A DNA stretch of 64,000 bases from Emticicia sp. C21 (GCF_003418935.1 NZ_QVMT01000001.1:660063-724062); one strand, 5' to 3'. Positions 19,849-28,722 are shown, numbered from the stretch's first letter. A program made the numbers and translations. The notes: generated by a model from the sequence alone, not told the origin.

Positions 19849-19910
19849 GTGTTAGGTTTCAAAAGATTCAATAGGACAAATAAGCTGTTCGACAGTATTA
19901 TAAAGTATCA

Positions 19911-20025
19911 GCGACTGAAGTCGCCGCCTAAGATAACAAAGGTATTTTTACTTTCATATTCGGACTTAAGTCCGAATTCACTACTAAATAATCCTTTGTT
20001 ATTTTAGCCACCGACTTCAGTCGGT
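19911..20025. repeat. REP/BIME-like palindromic element
   Basis: Three palindromes are ordered symmetrically: GCGACTGAAGTCGC (19911-19924), TTCGGACTTAAGTCCGAA (19959-19976) and ACCGACTTCAGTCGGT (20010-20025). The outer pair and their flanks (AAGATAACAAAGG and the complementary CCTTTGTTATTTT) form one long imperfect inverted repeat around the central palindrome. It lies in the divergent gap between the symporter and the AraC gene. Confidence 0.8.
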
Positions 20026-20195
20026 GAAACGCCACATAAAATGCTAAAAATATACATTCAATTTTAAGCAAATGTGTATTTTCTATAATCAGGCGAATAT
20101 TTTATTTAACTTTACAAAGATAACAGATAAAAACACAAGCTTTTTATAGACAATTTACCAATCATTGTACGATATTATCATAAATATTTCTAGTA

Positions 20196-21071
20196 ATGAA
20201 ACCTCATTTTCATAAAGTACCAAGTAATACCGAGCAGTCGTTTAGCATCAGGCATGATATTAAACCCAATTTTGGTACAATATGGCATTACCATCCAGAA
20301 TTGGAATTACACTATGTAATCAGAGGCGAGGGTGTGCGGTTTATCGGTGACAATGTCAGCAACTTTACAGCAGGAGAAGTATTGCTTTTAGGTGAAAACC
20401 TACCGCATACCTGGCGATGCAACCAGGAATATTTTCAAGGCAATGCAGACTTGCAGATAGAAGCTATTGTGATGCAGTTCAAAACTGATTGTTTGGGCAA
20501 TGAATTTCTGAATCTGAGTGAAGCCTATGCCATTAAAAAGCTATATGAAAAAGCGAAAAAAGGTTTAATCATTAAAGGAGAATCAGCACAGCAATTAAAA
20601 GATCTGATGCAGTCAGCCTTGCTGGCAAGCCCCTTACAACGCCTGATAGTCCTATTATCTATTCTGGAACTGCTTACAGAATCAGATGAAACAGAAATGA
20701 TTACGGATGCTAACACTTTCTATCAATCAAACGAAATGGAGACAGTACGGCTGAATAATGTTTGTAGTTATACCTTAGCCAATTACGCTAAAGACATCAG
20801 ATTAGAAGATATTGCAGCCATAGCCAATCTAAGTACCACCTCTTTTTGCCGTTATTTCAAGTTAATGACCCATAAGACCTATAATGATTTCCTGACCGAA
20901 ATCAGAGTAAGCCATGCCTGTAGAGCATTAGTTGAAAACAGGTTAAGTATAGAAATTATCTGTTTTGAAAGTGGCTTTAATAATCTCTCTAATTTTTACA
21001 GACATTTTAAGAGTGTGAAGGGGATTACACCTTTGGAATATAAAAAACAGTATTTGAAAGAGACTAATTGA
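20196..21071 (+). CDS. AraC family transcriptional regulator with cupin sensor domain
   Basis: Predicted 291-aa cytoplasmic regulator. The N-terminal cupin (about 15-110) has the HYHPELELHYVIRGEG sugar-binding pattern. Two C-terminal AraC helix-turn-helix motifs follow (about 190-285), including IRLEDIAAIANLSTTSFCRYFK and the signature FNNLSNFYRHFKSVKGITPLEYKK. It diverges from the symporter-aldolase operon, and AraC proteins usually control a neighbouring catabolic operon, so it probably senses the sugar or acid that the operon handles. Length and domain order are ordinary for the family. Confidence 0.92.
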   Translation: MKPHFHKVPSNTEQSFSIRHDIKPNFGTIWHYHPELELHYVIRGEGVRFIGDNVSNFTAGEVLLLGENLPHTWRCNQEYFQGNADLQIEAIVMQFKTDCLGNEFLNLSEAYAIKKLYEKAKKGLIIKGESAQQLKDLMQSALLASPLQRLIVLLSILELLTESDETEMITDANTFYQSNEMETVRLNNVCSYTLANYAKDIRLEDIAAIANLSTTSFCRYFKLMTHKTYNDFLTEIRVSHACRALVENRLSIEIICFESGFNNLSNFYRHFKSVKGITPLEYKKQYLKETN

Positions 21072-21087
21072 TTATACCCAATGTAAA

Positions 21088-21194
21088 ACGATTTTTCAAA
21101 TCGTTATTCATAGATTATGAGATATAATTCCAACTTCTCATGTCATAGTAAAATGATAAAATTCTACCGAATTTTGACGATTTGAAAAATCGTC
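21088..21194. repeat. Pair of ACGATTT/AAATCGT palindromes between convergent genes
   Basis: ACGATTTTTCAAATCGT (21088-21104) and GACGATTTGAAAAATCGTC (21176-21194) are mutually similar hairpins in the gap between the AraC gene and the TauE-like gene. A relative, GACGATTTTCCAAATCATCG, lies at 59126-59145. They may serve as bidirectional terminators or belong to a dispersed repeat family. Confidence 0.65.
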
Positions 21195-21208
21195 ATACAC
21201 ACTAAATC

Positions 21209-21904
21209 TTACCTCCCATGACAAACAGTAATCCCATTCACATCATGATGCCCCAAATTATTGGCGGGTAAATTAACGCCTTTGAATATAAGCCAGATGG
21301 CCAAGATAATATATGAGAAAGTATAGACAGCTTTAGGTTTAAAGCTAATCCATTTACGAAGACTATTACCTAAAAATGCAAAGCCAAGCATCATGGGCAA
21401 AGTACCCAATCCAAACAATATCATAAATAAAGCACTCTCCCAAACTTCACTCATCAGAAAAGCACCGCTTAAGGCGGCATAAACTAAACCACAAGGTAAT
21501 ATTCCGTTCAGTATACCAAAGACTAATTGTGCGAATAATGTATGTTTTTTGTAGAAGACAGATAAAGAAGATTTAATAAAATTGTTGAGTCGGCTTGCAT
21601 AAGGCAATACATCTAAAGATTTTAACCAACTTTTGGGTAAAACGAATGCAAGTAATATCAGGGTACCGACAATAATAAAAAGGACTTTTTGAGAAGTAAA
21701 AAGAACGATTTGTTCACCAAGTAAGCCTATTAAAAGCCCTAAAATACTATATGTGACAATCCTACCCAAATTATAAATCAATCTCCCTACAATATATCTG
21801 CCACGTTTTGATTTGTCACCGGGTAATAGCATAGAGATTGGCCCGCACATTCCCATACAATGCAAACTCCCCGCCAGGCCTAATATCAATGCAGAATACA
21901 ACAT
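21209..21904 (-). CDS. SafE/TauE-type membrane protein of the cbb3 assembly operon
   Basis: Predicted 231-aa polytopic membrane protein with six hydrophobic segments, of the sulfite exporter TauE/SafE (UreH-like, DsbD-like) family. The start at 21904 gives MLYSALILGLAGSLHCMGMCGPISM; the SLHCxGMCGP motif is the hallmark of members encoded with cbb3 oxidases and is thought to concern copper or haem delivery. An in-frame upstream start would overlap fixH. It follows fixH by two bases, so it is the last gene of the ccoG-fixH group. The precise cargo is unknown. Confidence 0.85.
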   Translation of the reverse strand: MLYSALILGLAGSLHCMGMCGPISMLLPGDKSKRGRYIVGRLIYNLGRIVTYSILGLLIGLLGEQIVLFTSQKVLFIIVGTLILLAFVLPKSWLKSLDVLPYASRLNNFIKSSLSVFYKKHTLFAQLVFGILNGILPCGLVYAALSGAFLMSEVWESALFMILFGLGTLPMMLGFAFLGNSLRKWISFKPKAVYTFSYIILAIWLIFKGVNLPANNLGHHDVNGITVCHGR

Positions 21905-21906
21905 GA

Positions 21907-22344
21907 TTATAAAATGATTTTTTGTTCTTTCAGATAAGTCTTTCCGGCCTTTTCCCATTCGAGTTTAACTACCCACAATCCTTTGGTCAGATGATTCACA
22001 GATATTTCCTGCCCGGCAGTTTCTTTCAAAGCTAAATCAACAGCAAAATCCTTTTTAGCATCTGATGGGCGATAGAATTTTACTTTACCAGTAGCGCCTT
22101 TTTGCTCTTCCGGAAAACTCACAATTACCAGTTGTTTTTCACTTGCATAAGTAATTTGTACAGGAGTTGCCAACTGCTCAGCATTGTTTTGCTTCTCAAT
22201 TTCAGCCTGATAGTCAATCTCCTGTTTGTAATAGTCATTACTCACCAGCGAGATATCTTTCTGTTTGACACAGAGCGTTACCAATGTAACCATGAAGATT
22301 ACAAATAGCATATAAAAAATCCCGATTTTATGTCCGAAGTTCAT
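21907..22344 (-). CDS. fixH: FixH family protein, cbb3 oxidase maturation
   Basis: Predicted 145-aa membrane-anchored protein with one N-terminal transmembrane helix (about 8-27, IGIFYMLFVIFMVTLVTLCV), then the FixH pattern VSNDYYKQEIDYQAEIEKQNNA and a beta-rich periplasmic domain ending in WEKAGKTYLKEQKI. FixH works with the copper P-type ATPase in building the CuB site of cbb3 oxidases. It lies between ccoG and the TauE-like gene, exactly where Bacteroidota carry it. An octamer repeat array lies just upstream. Confidence 0.9.
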   Translation of the reverse strand: MNFGHKIGIFYMLFVIFMVTLVTLCVKQKDISLVSNDYYKQEIDYQAEIEKQNNAEQLATPVQITYASEKQLVIVSFPEEQKGATGKVKFYRPSDAKKDFAVDLALKETAGQEISVNHLTKGLWVVKLEWEKAGKTYLKEQKIIL

Positions 22345-22354
22345 GAGTTTAAAT

Positions 22355-22390
22355 ATTTAGTGATTGAGTGAGTTAGTGAATGAGTGATTA
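22355..22390. repeat. Octamer tandem repeat, ATTKAGTG units
   Basis: Four successive units (ATTTAGTG, ATTGAGTG, AGTTAGTG, AATGAGTG) and a partial fifth lie just upstream of fixH. The same 8-bp period occurs at 2582, 5139, 45448 and 45590. Confidence 0.75.
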
Positions 22391-22461
22391 ATCGTTTTGT
22401 ACAATAATTTAGCAGTGAGGTATATGAGCTGTTTCTTGGATTGATTGATTATTTCTATAAT

Positions 22462-23877
22462 TCACTCAATTGTTCCCAAAAATGTCGTTTTAATAGTCTC
22501 CAACTTATCCTCACCTTGCCATACTTCAATTGCCAAATTAGTTTTTATTTTCTTAATAGCAGCTTTATCCATTTCTAAAAAGAATACGACATCTGCTTTG
22601 CCTTCTTTACGTACTTTTATTGTCTTTTTACCGTCAATCAACCTGATAGAGCCTTTATTATCCTCCACTTTCAGACTCACTACCATTTCATTATTGCTCT
22701 TGTTGACAATCTGAGCATTGTAGAGGTTACTGATTTTATTATTGGCTTGTTCCTGATACATTTGCCCCGGTACACGCATCACAGTAGTTTCTATCGCAGA
22801 GCGGCTCAATAATAAAAATGCTTCGATGCCAACCAGGAGTAATAAAACTGCCGAATATGCATAGGCTCTGAAAGATAGCTTGAAAGGTATCCTTTTCTCT
22901 ACACTCTCTACTGACCCATATCTGATTAAGCCTGTTGGTTTATTGATTTTAATCATCACATCGTCGCAGGCATCGATGCAAGCTGTACAGTTAGTACATT
23001 CCAATTGTGCCCCATTTCGAATATCAATACCCATCGGACAAACCTGCACACATAATTTACAATCGATACAGTCGCCTTTAGGAATTGAAATGCCCGCAGG
23101 TTCATGTTTGTTAAGTTTTCCTCTAGGCTCCCCACGTATCCAGTCATAAATAATGTTAACGGTATTTCTACCCATTAGCACTCCTTGTAAACGGCCATAA
23201 GGACAAATAGAGATACAAACCTGCTCGCGAAGCACCGTAAATACGTAATAGAAAATACCAGTAAACGCCACCAAACCAATAAAGCCTGTCATGTGTTCAG
23301 TCGGAGACTGGGTAATAATTTCTTTGGTTGCCTCCAGGCCTATCAGATAAGCCATCGTAGTATGAGCAATCAGAATAGAAATCAGAAGAAATACCAGTCT
23401 TTTACCCCCTTTTTTCAGTATCTTCTCGGTAGTCCACGGGGCTTTGTTGAGAGCTATCTGCTGTTTGCGGTCGCCCTCAATCCAGTATTCAATTTTGCGG
23501 AAAACCATTTCCATGAATACTGTTTGCGGACAAGCAAAACCACACCAAAAACGCCCATAGACTACCGTAAATACGATAATGAAAACAAAGAAAGTAAGCA
23601 GACCTACACTAAAAATGACCGAATCCTGAGGTAAGAATAATTGCCCAAATAAGACAAACTTACGCTCAAAGACGTTAATCATTAACAGTGGTTGTCCGTT
23701 GATTTTAACGAATGGCCCCACGAAAAACACGGTTAAGAATATGATAGTAGCTATCACACGGTAGTTATGGTAACGACCACTCGGTTTTTTCGGATATACC
23801 CATACCCTCTTCCCCTCACTGTCTACCGTGGCGATACTGTCGCGATAGGCTTCATCTATAAAATCTAAATTGCTCAC
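22462..23877 (-). CDS. ccoG: Cytochrome c oxidase accessory protein CcoG (FixG/RdxA), 4Fe-4S
   Basis: Predicted 471-aa membrane ferredoxin-like protein required for cbb3 oxidase assembly, probably as a copper reductase. Several transmembrane segments lie in the first 350 residues. GRFWCGFACPQTVFMEMVF and QVCISICPYGRLQGV carry conserved cysteine motifs. Two ferredoxin-type clusters follow, DCKLCVQVCPMGIDIRNG and CTNCTACIDACD, and the C-terminus is an Ig-like periplasmic domain. Length matches the family (about 470 aa). It sits between ccoP and fixH. Confidence 0.94.
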   Translation of the reverse strand: MSNLDFIDEAYRDSIATVDSEGKRVWVYPKKPSGRYHNYRVIATIIFLTVFFVGPFVKINGQPLLMINVFERKFVLFGQLFLPQDSVIFSVGLLTFFVFIIVFTVVYGRFWCGFACPQTVFMEMVFRKIEYWIEGDRKQQIALNKAPWTTEKILKKGGKRLVFLLISILIAHTTMAYLIGLEATKEIITQSPTEHMTGFIGLVAFTGIFYYVFTVLREQVCISICPYGRLQGVLMGRNTVNIIYDWIRGEPRGKLNKHEPAGISIPKGDCIDCKLCVQVCPMGIDIRNGAQLECTNCTACIDACDDVMIKINKPTGLIRYGSVESVEKRIPFKLSFRAYAYSAVLLLLVGIEAFLLLSRSAIETTVMRVPGQMYQEQANNKISNLYNAQIVNKSNNEMVVSLKVEDNKGSIRLIDGKKTIKVRKEGKADVVFFLEMDKAAIKKIKTNLAIEVWQGEDKLETIKTTFLGTIE

Positions 23878-23947
23878 TTTTGCTGCGTTTTAATTCTCCA
23901 ATTTCTATCTGATACACTCATGTTAGCAGTCAACGAGATGGTAATAT

Positions 23948-24760
23948 TTATAAGCTTGCAACGGGTTTGGCACTGGTTGAATCAACACCAGCTGTAGCTT
24001 TATCGCCTTGCGGAGCCTTAGCATTAGCAGGTTTTGTACCCTGAATCGACAAAATATAGTTACTTACGCTTTGTATTTCATTTGGTTTTAAGGTTGCCTG
24101 CCAGGCAATCATCCCTTTTTCAGGCACGCCATATTTCACGGTCTTGAAAATATCGTTGATTGTTCCACCATGTAGCCAGTATTCATCTGTCAGGTTAGGT
24201 CCTACCCCACCCTCGCCGGCTTGTCCGTGGCAGGCTGCGCATTTACCTGTAAAAATATCTTTACCTGCACTCACAGTTTTACTATCAGTTACCAATAGTT
24301 TCACCGTTTTTTCGTCGATACTATTGGCAGTTTTAGATTGGTACAGTTCCACTTCTTTTTTACCCTCTTCTATTGCTATTCTGTACTCTTCATCCTGCAA
24401 AGGTGTGATATTCCAGATATGATAAATGCCTATGTAAATCACGGAAAACACAATAGTCGCGTAGAACATTTTTACCCACCAAGGCGGCAAATGGTTGTCG
24501 AGTTCCTGAATACCATCATAACTATGGTGTAATAAGATGGCTTCTTCTTTCTCTACCGAAACACTTGTACCCGATTCTTTTTGCCACCATTTTTTAAAAC
24601 TGAAAGGCTCAACAATTTTCCCCTCTTTTTCGGCTATGATTTTATGTATGACACTGTACATATTCAGTACTATAAACAGTAGTACAACAGCCGTAAGAAT
24701 CAATATAATAAGTATCAGGAGTTGAATGAGTTCTTCGCCTGATTTAATGAATGTTCCCAT
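23948..24760 (-). CDS. ccoP: cbb3-type cytochrome c oxidase subunit III, mono-haem (CcoP)
   Basis: Predicted 270-aa membrane-bound c-type cytochrome that feeds electrons to the CcoNO catalytic core. There are transmembrane helices near the N-terminus (about 12-36) and at about 95-115, the typical CcoP linker (NHLPPWWVKMFYATIVFSVIY), and a single haem-binding CAACH with GPNLTDEYWLHGG downstream. Proteobacterial CcoP has two haem motifs; here only one is present, as is common in Bacteroidota. An Ala/Lys-rich tail ends the protein. The small ccoQ gene lies 52 bases upstream and ccoG 70 bases downstream. Confidence 0.93.
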   Translation of the reverse strand: MGTFIKSGEELIQLLILIILILTAVVLLFIVLNMYSVIHKIIAEKEGKIVEPFSFKKWWQKESGTSVSVEKEEAILLHHSYDGIQELDNHLPPWWVKMFYATIVFSVIYIGIYHIWNITPLQDEEYRIAIEEGKKEVELYQSKTANSIDEKTVKLLVTDSKTVSAGKDIFTGKCAACHGQAGEGGVGPNLTDEYWLHGGTINDIFKTVKYGVPEKGMIAWQATLKPNEIQSVSNYILSIQGTKPANAKAPQGDKATAGVDSTSAKPVASL

Positions 24761-24812
24761 GAATGGATATTGATTTAAATTTCTTGAATGCTTCTATTTA
24801 GCCTAAAAGGCT

Positions 24813-24971
24813 TTATTCATCTAATGGCAGATTTTCCATGTGCTGTTGTTTCTTTTTATCGAATCTGAACACGTGCCAACCCAAACCAAGAAAAAAGAAA
24901 AAGAAAACCAGTAGGGAGAAAATCGGGTAAATACTTACCCCATCCATTTGCTCGAAATAATGTTTAAACAT
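24813..24971 (-). CDS. ccoQ: CcoQ-like small subunit of cbb3 oxidase (52 aa)
   Basis: Short open frame between ccoNO and ccoP encoding 52 residues: MFKHYFEQMDGVSIYPIFSL, a single hydrophobic helix (about 14-36, including a run of five Phe) and a basic C-terminus FRFDKKKQQHMENLPLDE. Size, single helix, cytoplasmic lysine-rich tail and position all match CcoQ/FixQ, which stabilises the oxidase. There is no sequence motif beyond this, so the identification rests on context. Gene finders with a 60-codon limit would miss it. Confidence 0.82.
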   Translation of the reverse strand: MFKHYFEQMDGVSIYPIFSLLVFFFFFLGLGWHVFRFDKKKQQHMENLPLDE

Positions 24972-25004
24972 GGTCGTAGTGTTGTTTAAAATAGGTTTAC
25001 AGGC

Positions 25005-27146
25005 CTACTTTGTTGTTTTAATGTCTGTACCTAGTCTTTGCAAGTAAGCAATCAGAGCTATGATTTCCTTATCACTATTAGTCTTGATTTTTGCATCTGC
25101 CAGACTTTTGGCGATTTCATTGGCTTGTTTTTCTGCTTCTGCTACAGCTATATCTTCATAACCATCCGGGTATGGTACACCCAATGTACGCATCGCTTTT
25201 ATCTTGGCAGGCAACAGCTCCTTATCATAATCATTCTCCAAAAGCCAGGGGTAAGGCGGCATAATTGAACCGGGCGACATGGTAGTCGGGTCCATCATGT
25301 GGTTATAGTGCCAGCTATCAGGATATTTTTTACCGACTCTGTGCAAATCAGGACCTGTACGTTTTGAACCCCATAAGAACGGGTGGTCATAGACAAATTC
25401 TCCGGCCTTTGAATATTCGCCATAACGCTCGGTTTCTGAACGGAAAGGACGAACCATCTGCGAGTGGCACCCTACACATCCCTCTTTTATATAAATATCA
25501 CGGCCAGTCAACTCAAGAGGGGTGTAAGGTTTTACAGCTTCAATTGTTGGTATATTAGAGTCTATCAGCGCAGTTGGCACAAACTCTATTACACCACCTA
25601 TAATCACAGCAATGAGGGCTAATCCAGTAAATATTACGGGTTTGCGTTCTAATACTGAGTGCCAGTTGCCACCTGTTACTCGCACATGTTTTTCAAGTGC
25701 AGGGGCTTCAGCATATTCGGCAGGCACAAATGTACCTTGTTGCGCAGTTTTAATCAGGTTATAAATCATTACCAGCGTACCCAAAAGGAACATCGTTCCA
25801 CCCACCGCTCTCATCATATATAAAGGCACAATTTGTGTTACAGTTTCCAGGAAGTTTGGATAAGCCAGAAAGCCATCTTGTGTAAACTCTTTCCACATCA
25901 GACTTTGAACAAACCCGGCCCAGTACATCGGCAAAGCATAGAAAATAATCCCTAAAGTGCCTAGCCAGAAGTGCGTATTAGTCAAAGTTTTAGAGTAAAG
26001 TTTGGTTTGATACATGCGAGGTATCAGATAATATAAGATACCGAATATCATGAAACCATTCCAACCCAGTGCCCCAACGTGTACGTGGGCAATTGTCCAG
26101 TCAGTAAAGTGAGAGATGGCGTTTACGTTTTTCAACGATAGCATCGGGCCCTCGAATGTAGCCATACCGTAGGCGGTAACAGCTACCACAAAGAATTTCA
26201 AAACAGGGTCTTCACGTACTTTATCCCAGGCACCACGTAGAGTCAACAGACCGTTTAACATACCTCCCCAGGATGGTGCAATGAGCATAATTGAGAACAC
26301 TGTTCCCAGGCTTTGTGCCCAGTCAGGTAATGAGGTATATAACAAGTGGTGAGGCCCGGCCCAGATATAAATAAATATCAAAGACCAGAAGTGAATAATT
26401 GATAACTTATAGGAGTATACGGGGCGATTAGCTGCTTTCGGTAAGAAGTAGTACATCAAACCCAGATAAGGAGTTGTCAGGAAGAATGCTACGGCATTAT
26501 GACCATACCACCATTGTACCAGCGCATCCTGTACACCTGCGTATAACGAATAACTTTTTGTCCACGATACCGGTAACTCCAAAGAGTTGACAATATGTAA
26601 TAAAGCTACCGTAACCACTGTACCTATATAGAACCAAACGGCTACATACATGTGGCGTTCGCGACGTTTGATGATCGTACCAAACATATTAATGGCAAAA
26701 ACTACCCATATTACAGTGATAGCAATATCAATTGGCCATTCCAATTCGGCATATTCTTTACTGGTAGTCATCCCTAAAGGCAAGGTAATAGCTGCTGCCA
26801 GAATAATTAATTGCCAGCCCCAGAAGTGAATCCATGAAAGCGCCTGGCTATACATGGCGGTTTTTAATAGTCTCGGCAATGAGTAGTAAATACCCGCAAA
26901 CATGGCATTACCTACAAAAGCAAAAATAATGGCATTGGTGTGTAAAGGTCTGAGACGCCCAAAGGTCACGTGAGGGTTTTCAAAATTGGCTCCGGGCCAG
27001 AAAAGCTGTATGGCCAGGGTTAGTCCGGCTAACATACCAACTAAACCAAATATGACTGTTACGATCAGAAAGGCTTTCACGATTTTATTATCGTATTCAA
27101 ATCGTTCTAATGTCCCTACTGGTTCAGGCTGCGTAATATACTGCAT
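25005..27146 (-). CDS. ccoN: Fused cbb3-type cytochrome oxidase subunits I and II (CcoNO)
   Basis: Predicted 713-aa catalytic core of the high-affinity haem-copper oxidase. The start at 27146 (MQYITQPEPVGTLERFEYD) is chosen because the upstream in-frame extension has no homology pattern and contains the promoter. The CcoN part (about 1-500) has the haem/copper histidines in RPLHTNAIIF, WWYGHNAVAFF, GPHHLLYTSLPDW and HFTDWTIAHVHVGALGWN. A short linker and transmembrane helix then join it to a CcoO part with CVGCH and GTGPDLH-type motifs (TGPDLHRVGKKYPDSWHYNHMMDP) and the MPPYPWL Met ligand. The N-O fusion is normal in Bacteroidota. It has its own promoter with a TGA-N6-TCA site. Confidence 0.96.
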   Translation of the reverse strand: MQYITQPEPVGTLERFEYDNKIVKAFLIVTVIFGLVGMLAGLTLAIQLFWPGANFENPHVTFGRLRPLHTNAIIFAFVGNAMFAGIYYSLPRLLKTAMYSQALSWIHFWGWQLIILAAAITLPLGMTTSKEYAELEWPIDIAITVIWVVFAINMFGTIIKRRERHMYVAVWFYIGTVVTVALLHIVNSLELPVSWTKSYSLYAGVQDALVQWWYGHNAVAFFLTTPYLGLMYYFLPKAANRPVYSYKLSIIHFWSLIFIYIWAGPHHLLYTSLPDWAQSLGTVFSIMLIAPSWGGMLNGLLTLRGAWDKVREDPVLKFFVVAVTAYGMATFEGPMLSLKNVNAISHFTDWTIAHVHVGALGWNGFMIFGILYYLIPRMYQTKLYSKTLTNTHFWLGTLGIIFYALPMYWAGFVQSLMWKEFTQDGFLAYPNFLETVTQIVPLYMMRAVGGTMFLLGTLVMIYNLIKTAQQGTFVPAEYAEAPALEKHVRVTGGNWHSVLERKPVIFTGLALIAVIIGGVIEFVPTALIDSNIPTIEAVKPYTPLELTGRDIYIKEGCVGCHSQMVRPFRSETERYGEYSKAGEFVYDHPFLWGSKRTGPDLHRVGKKYPDSWHYNHMMDPTTMSPGSIMPPYPWLLENDYDKELLPAKIKAMRTLGVPYPDGYEDIAVAEAEKQANEIAKSLADAKIKTNSDKEIIALIAYLQRLGTDIKTTK

Positions 27147-27178
27147 AATTGAAAGAGTTTTAAAAAACTTTGATGGGG

Positions 27179-27243
27179 CAAAATTACCTCTGGCTTCATG
27201 CCTAAAACATGACCAGAGTTTTGTGGAAATATGACATTTGTCA
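27179..27243 (-). promoter_or_regulatory. ccoNO promoter with Fnr/Crp-type palindrome
   Basis: On the - strand, TGACAAATGTCA (27243 to 27232) lies 57 bases upstream of a TAATTTTG -7 box (27186 to 27179), which is about 33 bases before the ccoN start codon. Palindrome and box are arranged identically at the usp and desaturase promoters. Confidence 0.8.
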
Positions 27244-27270
27244 TAATTTCCTTTGAGATTGGGGGCGTGT

Positions 27271-27663
27271 TTAGCCAATACCGATTGTCTCTGAATTAGC
27301 GATAAATGTTCTGAACTTAGACTTTACAGACCGATAGTCTTGTTCAAAATAGTCCATTTCTTCTTTCAGATACTGAAAATCAAGCTTTTGTTCTTTATCA
27401 AGAATATTATCATGAAGCACTCCCTCAGCCACACCCTTCTCAACACTTCTTAATTCTTCCTGTATCTGTTTGATTAATCGCTGAAAATGATGAAACTGAT
27501 TAATGAACCAGTTCTGTTCGGTTTTTCCGGTTGTTTTTTCAAGCGCGGCAATCTCTTCAATAATGCTCAGGAAGAAATCTGTTTCTTTCTGCATCATTTC
27601 TAATTCATTCCGCCACAAACTGTATTGAAAATGCGTATGGCTTAGTTGAGAGTACTTGTTCAT
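27271..27663 (-). CDS. Conserved hypothetical helical protein
   Basis: Predicted 130-aa cytoplasmic protein, not recognised. It is almost entirely helical and charged, with coiled-coil-like heptads (QFHHFQRLIKQIQEELRSVEKG and LDFQYLKEEMDYFEQDYRSVKSKFR). It has no signal peptide, cysteine motif or catalytic signature. Its start is 37 bases after the stop of the universal stress protein gene, so both are probably transcribed from the usp promoter, and it directly precedes the ccoNO promoter. Co-regulation with micro-oxic genes is inferred from that arrangement. Confidence 0.6.
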   Translation of the reverse strand: MNKYSQLSHTHFQYSLWRNELEMMQKETDFFLSIIEEIAALEKTTGKTEQNWFINQFHHFQRLIKQIQEELRSVEKGVAEGVLHDNILDKEQKLDFQYLKEEMDYFEQDYRSVKSKFRTFIANSETIGIG

Positions 27664-27699
27664 GTTTTAGAATTTTAGGTTATCAATATGAAAGGCTAA

Positions 27700-28563
27700 T
27701 TAAAAAGTAACCAATTCATTCTCCGGTACTTCTTCCTGAGCATAATCATATATGCTCAGCAAAGGGACTATAGGATTGAACGCAAACCTACGTGTAACAG
27801 AGCGATTGAAGAGCACATCGAAAAATGAATGATGGCGGGTAAGCATTACCAGCATATCGGCTTCATGGGAGCTCAGATACTCAACGATACCTTCTTCCAC
27901 ATTGTCTGCATGCAATTGGTAATCTATAATACCTACACCCTTGAAATAATCGTGATATTCATATTTCAACAAACCATCCAGTTCGGTGGGAAACTGTCCG
28001 TCTTTCAGTATGGTCAATAAGGTGAGCGTAGCATTTTCTTTAAGCAATAGTTCTTTTAAACCATCGAATTCAGTGAATGAGTTGATAGTTTTATAGTCGA
28101 CAGCTAATACGATATTTCTGATTGGTTCTAGTTGCGTTTTTACAGGTATTATAATGGTGTTGGCAGGTACGTTTCGCACCACATCTGTAGCAGTGCTACC
28201 AAACCAAATATCTTCACCTGTGCCTGTAGCACCTATTATGACAAAATCATAATCATGTTGCTGATTAAGAATCTGAATAGCACTGGCCGGAGAACCGGAA
28301 ACCAGTTCAGCCTTGAAAGTGTGTATTCCTTCGGTGTCCAATTGTTTGGCAGCTTCTATATATTCTCCTATTTCCTTTTTCGCCCGGTTATACATTTCAT
28401 CAATCAGCACATAAGCCAATTCAGGAATGCCACCTCCGGGGAAAGTATCATAGGCGTGCATAAGGGTAAACTCGCAAGGGGTATGACTAAACAGGTTGAA
28501 AGCATAGGCAATGGCTTTGTCTGATGCCTCAGAGAAATCGGTTGGAAGAAGTATCTTTTTCAT
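27700..28563 (-). CDS. Universal stress protein, tandem UspA domains
   Basis: Predicted 287-aa cytoplasmic protein made of two UspA-like domains (about 1-145 and 150-285). Domain one starts MKKILLPTDFSEASDKAIAYA and has the ATP-binding-like loop GATGTGEDIWFGSTATDVVRN. The second domain is more diverged and lacks a full G-x2-G-x9-GS/T motif. Tandem Usp proteins are common in Bacteroidota and often rise under low oxygen. Its promoter carries the same TGA-N6-TCA/TAATTTTG arrangement as ccoNO, and the gene lies inside the cbb3 cluster. Confidence 0.92.
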   Translation of the reverse strand: MKKILLPTDFSEASDKAIAYAFNLFSHTPCEFTLMHAYDTFPGGGIPELAYVLIDEMYNRAKKEIGEYIEAAKQLDTEGIHTFKAELVSGSPASAIQILNQQHDYDFVIIGATGTGEDIWFGSTATDVVRNVPANTIIIPVKTQLEPIRNIVLAVDYKTINSFTEFDGLKELLLKENATLTLLTILKDGQFPTELDGLLKYEYHDYFKGVGIIDYQLHADNVEEGIVEYLSSHEADMLVMLTRHHSFFDVLFNRSVTRRFAFNPIVPLLSIYDYAQEEVPENELVTF

Positions 28564-28588
28564 GTTGGTTTCGATTAATTTGATACTA

Positions 28589-28653
28589 CAAAATTAACGG
28601 AGCCTTCATAGGCATTTTATGAGCAGATAGACATACTAATATGATATATATCA
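28589..28653 (-). promoter_or_regulatory. usp promoter with Fnr/Crp-type palindrome
   Basis: On the - strand, TGATATATATCA (28653 to 28642) lies 57 bases upstream of TAATTTTG (28596 to 28589), about 26 bases before the usp start codon. Spacing and -7 sequence are identical to those at ccoNO and the desaturase gene. Confidence 0.8.
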
Positions 28654-28654
28654 G

Positions 28655-28687
28655 AAAAAAAGACAGGCAGTACCCGTCTTTTTCTGT
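28655..28687 (-). terminator. Terminator after the 281-aa gene
   Basis: On the - strand, GACGGG pairs with CCTGTC (one G-U pair) around a short loop, followed by a run of seven T. It lies about 35 bases beyond the stop of the gene at 28723 and separates it from the usp promoter. Confidence 0.65.
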
Positions 28688-28722
28688 CAACACGAACCTA
28701 AATTTTCTATTCTAAGAAAATT

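Noticed and set aside
25005-27146. CcoN-CcoO fusion as a novel arrangement
   Set aside because: The fusion is already common in Bacteroidota.
27147-27278. N-terminal extension of ccoNO to 27278
   Set aside because: The extra 44 residues show no oxidase pattern and include the promoter and palindrome.
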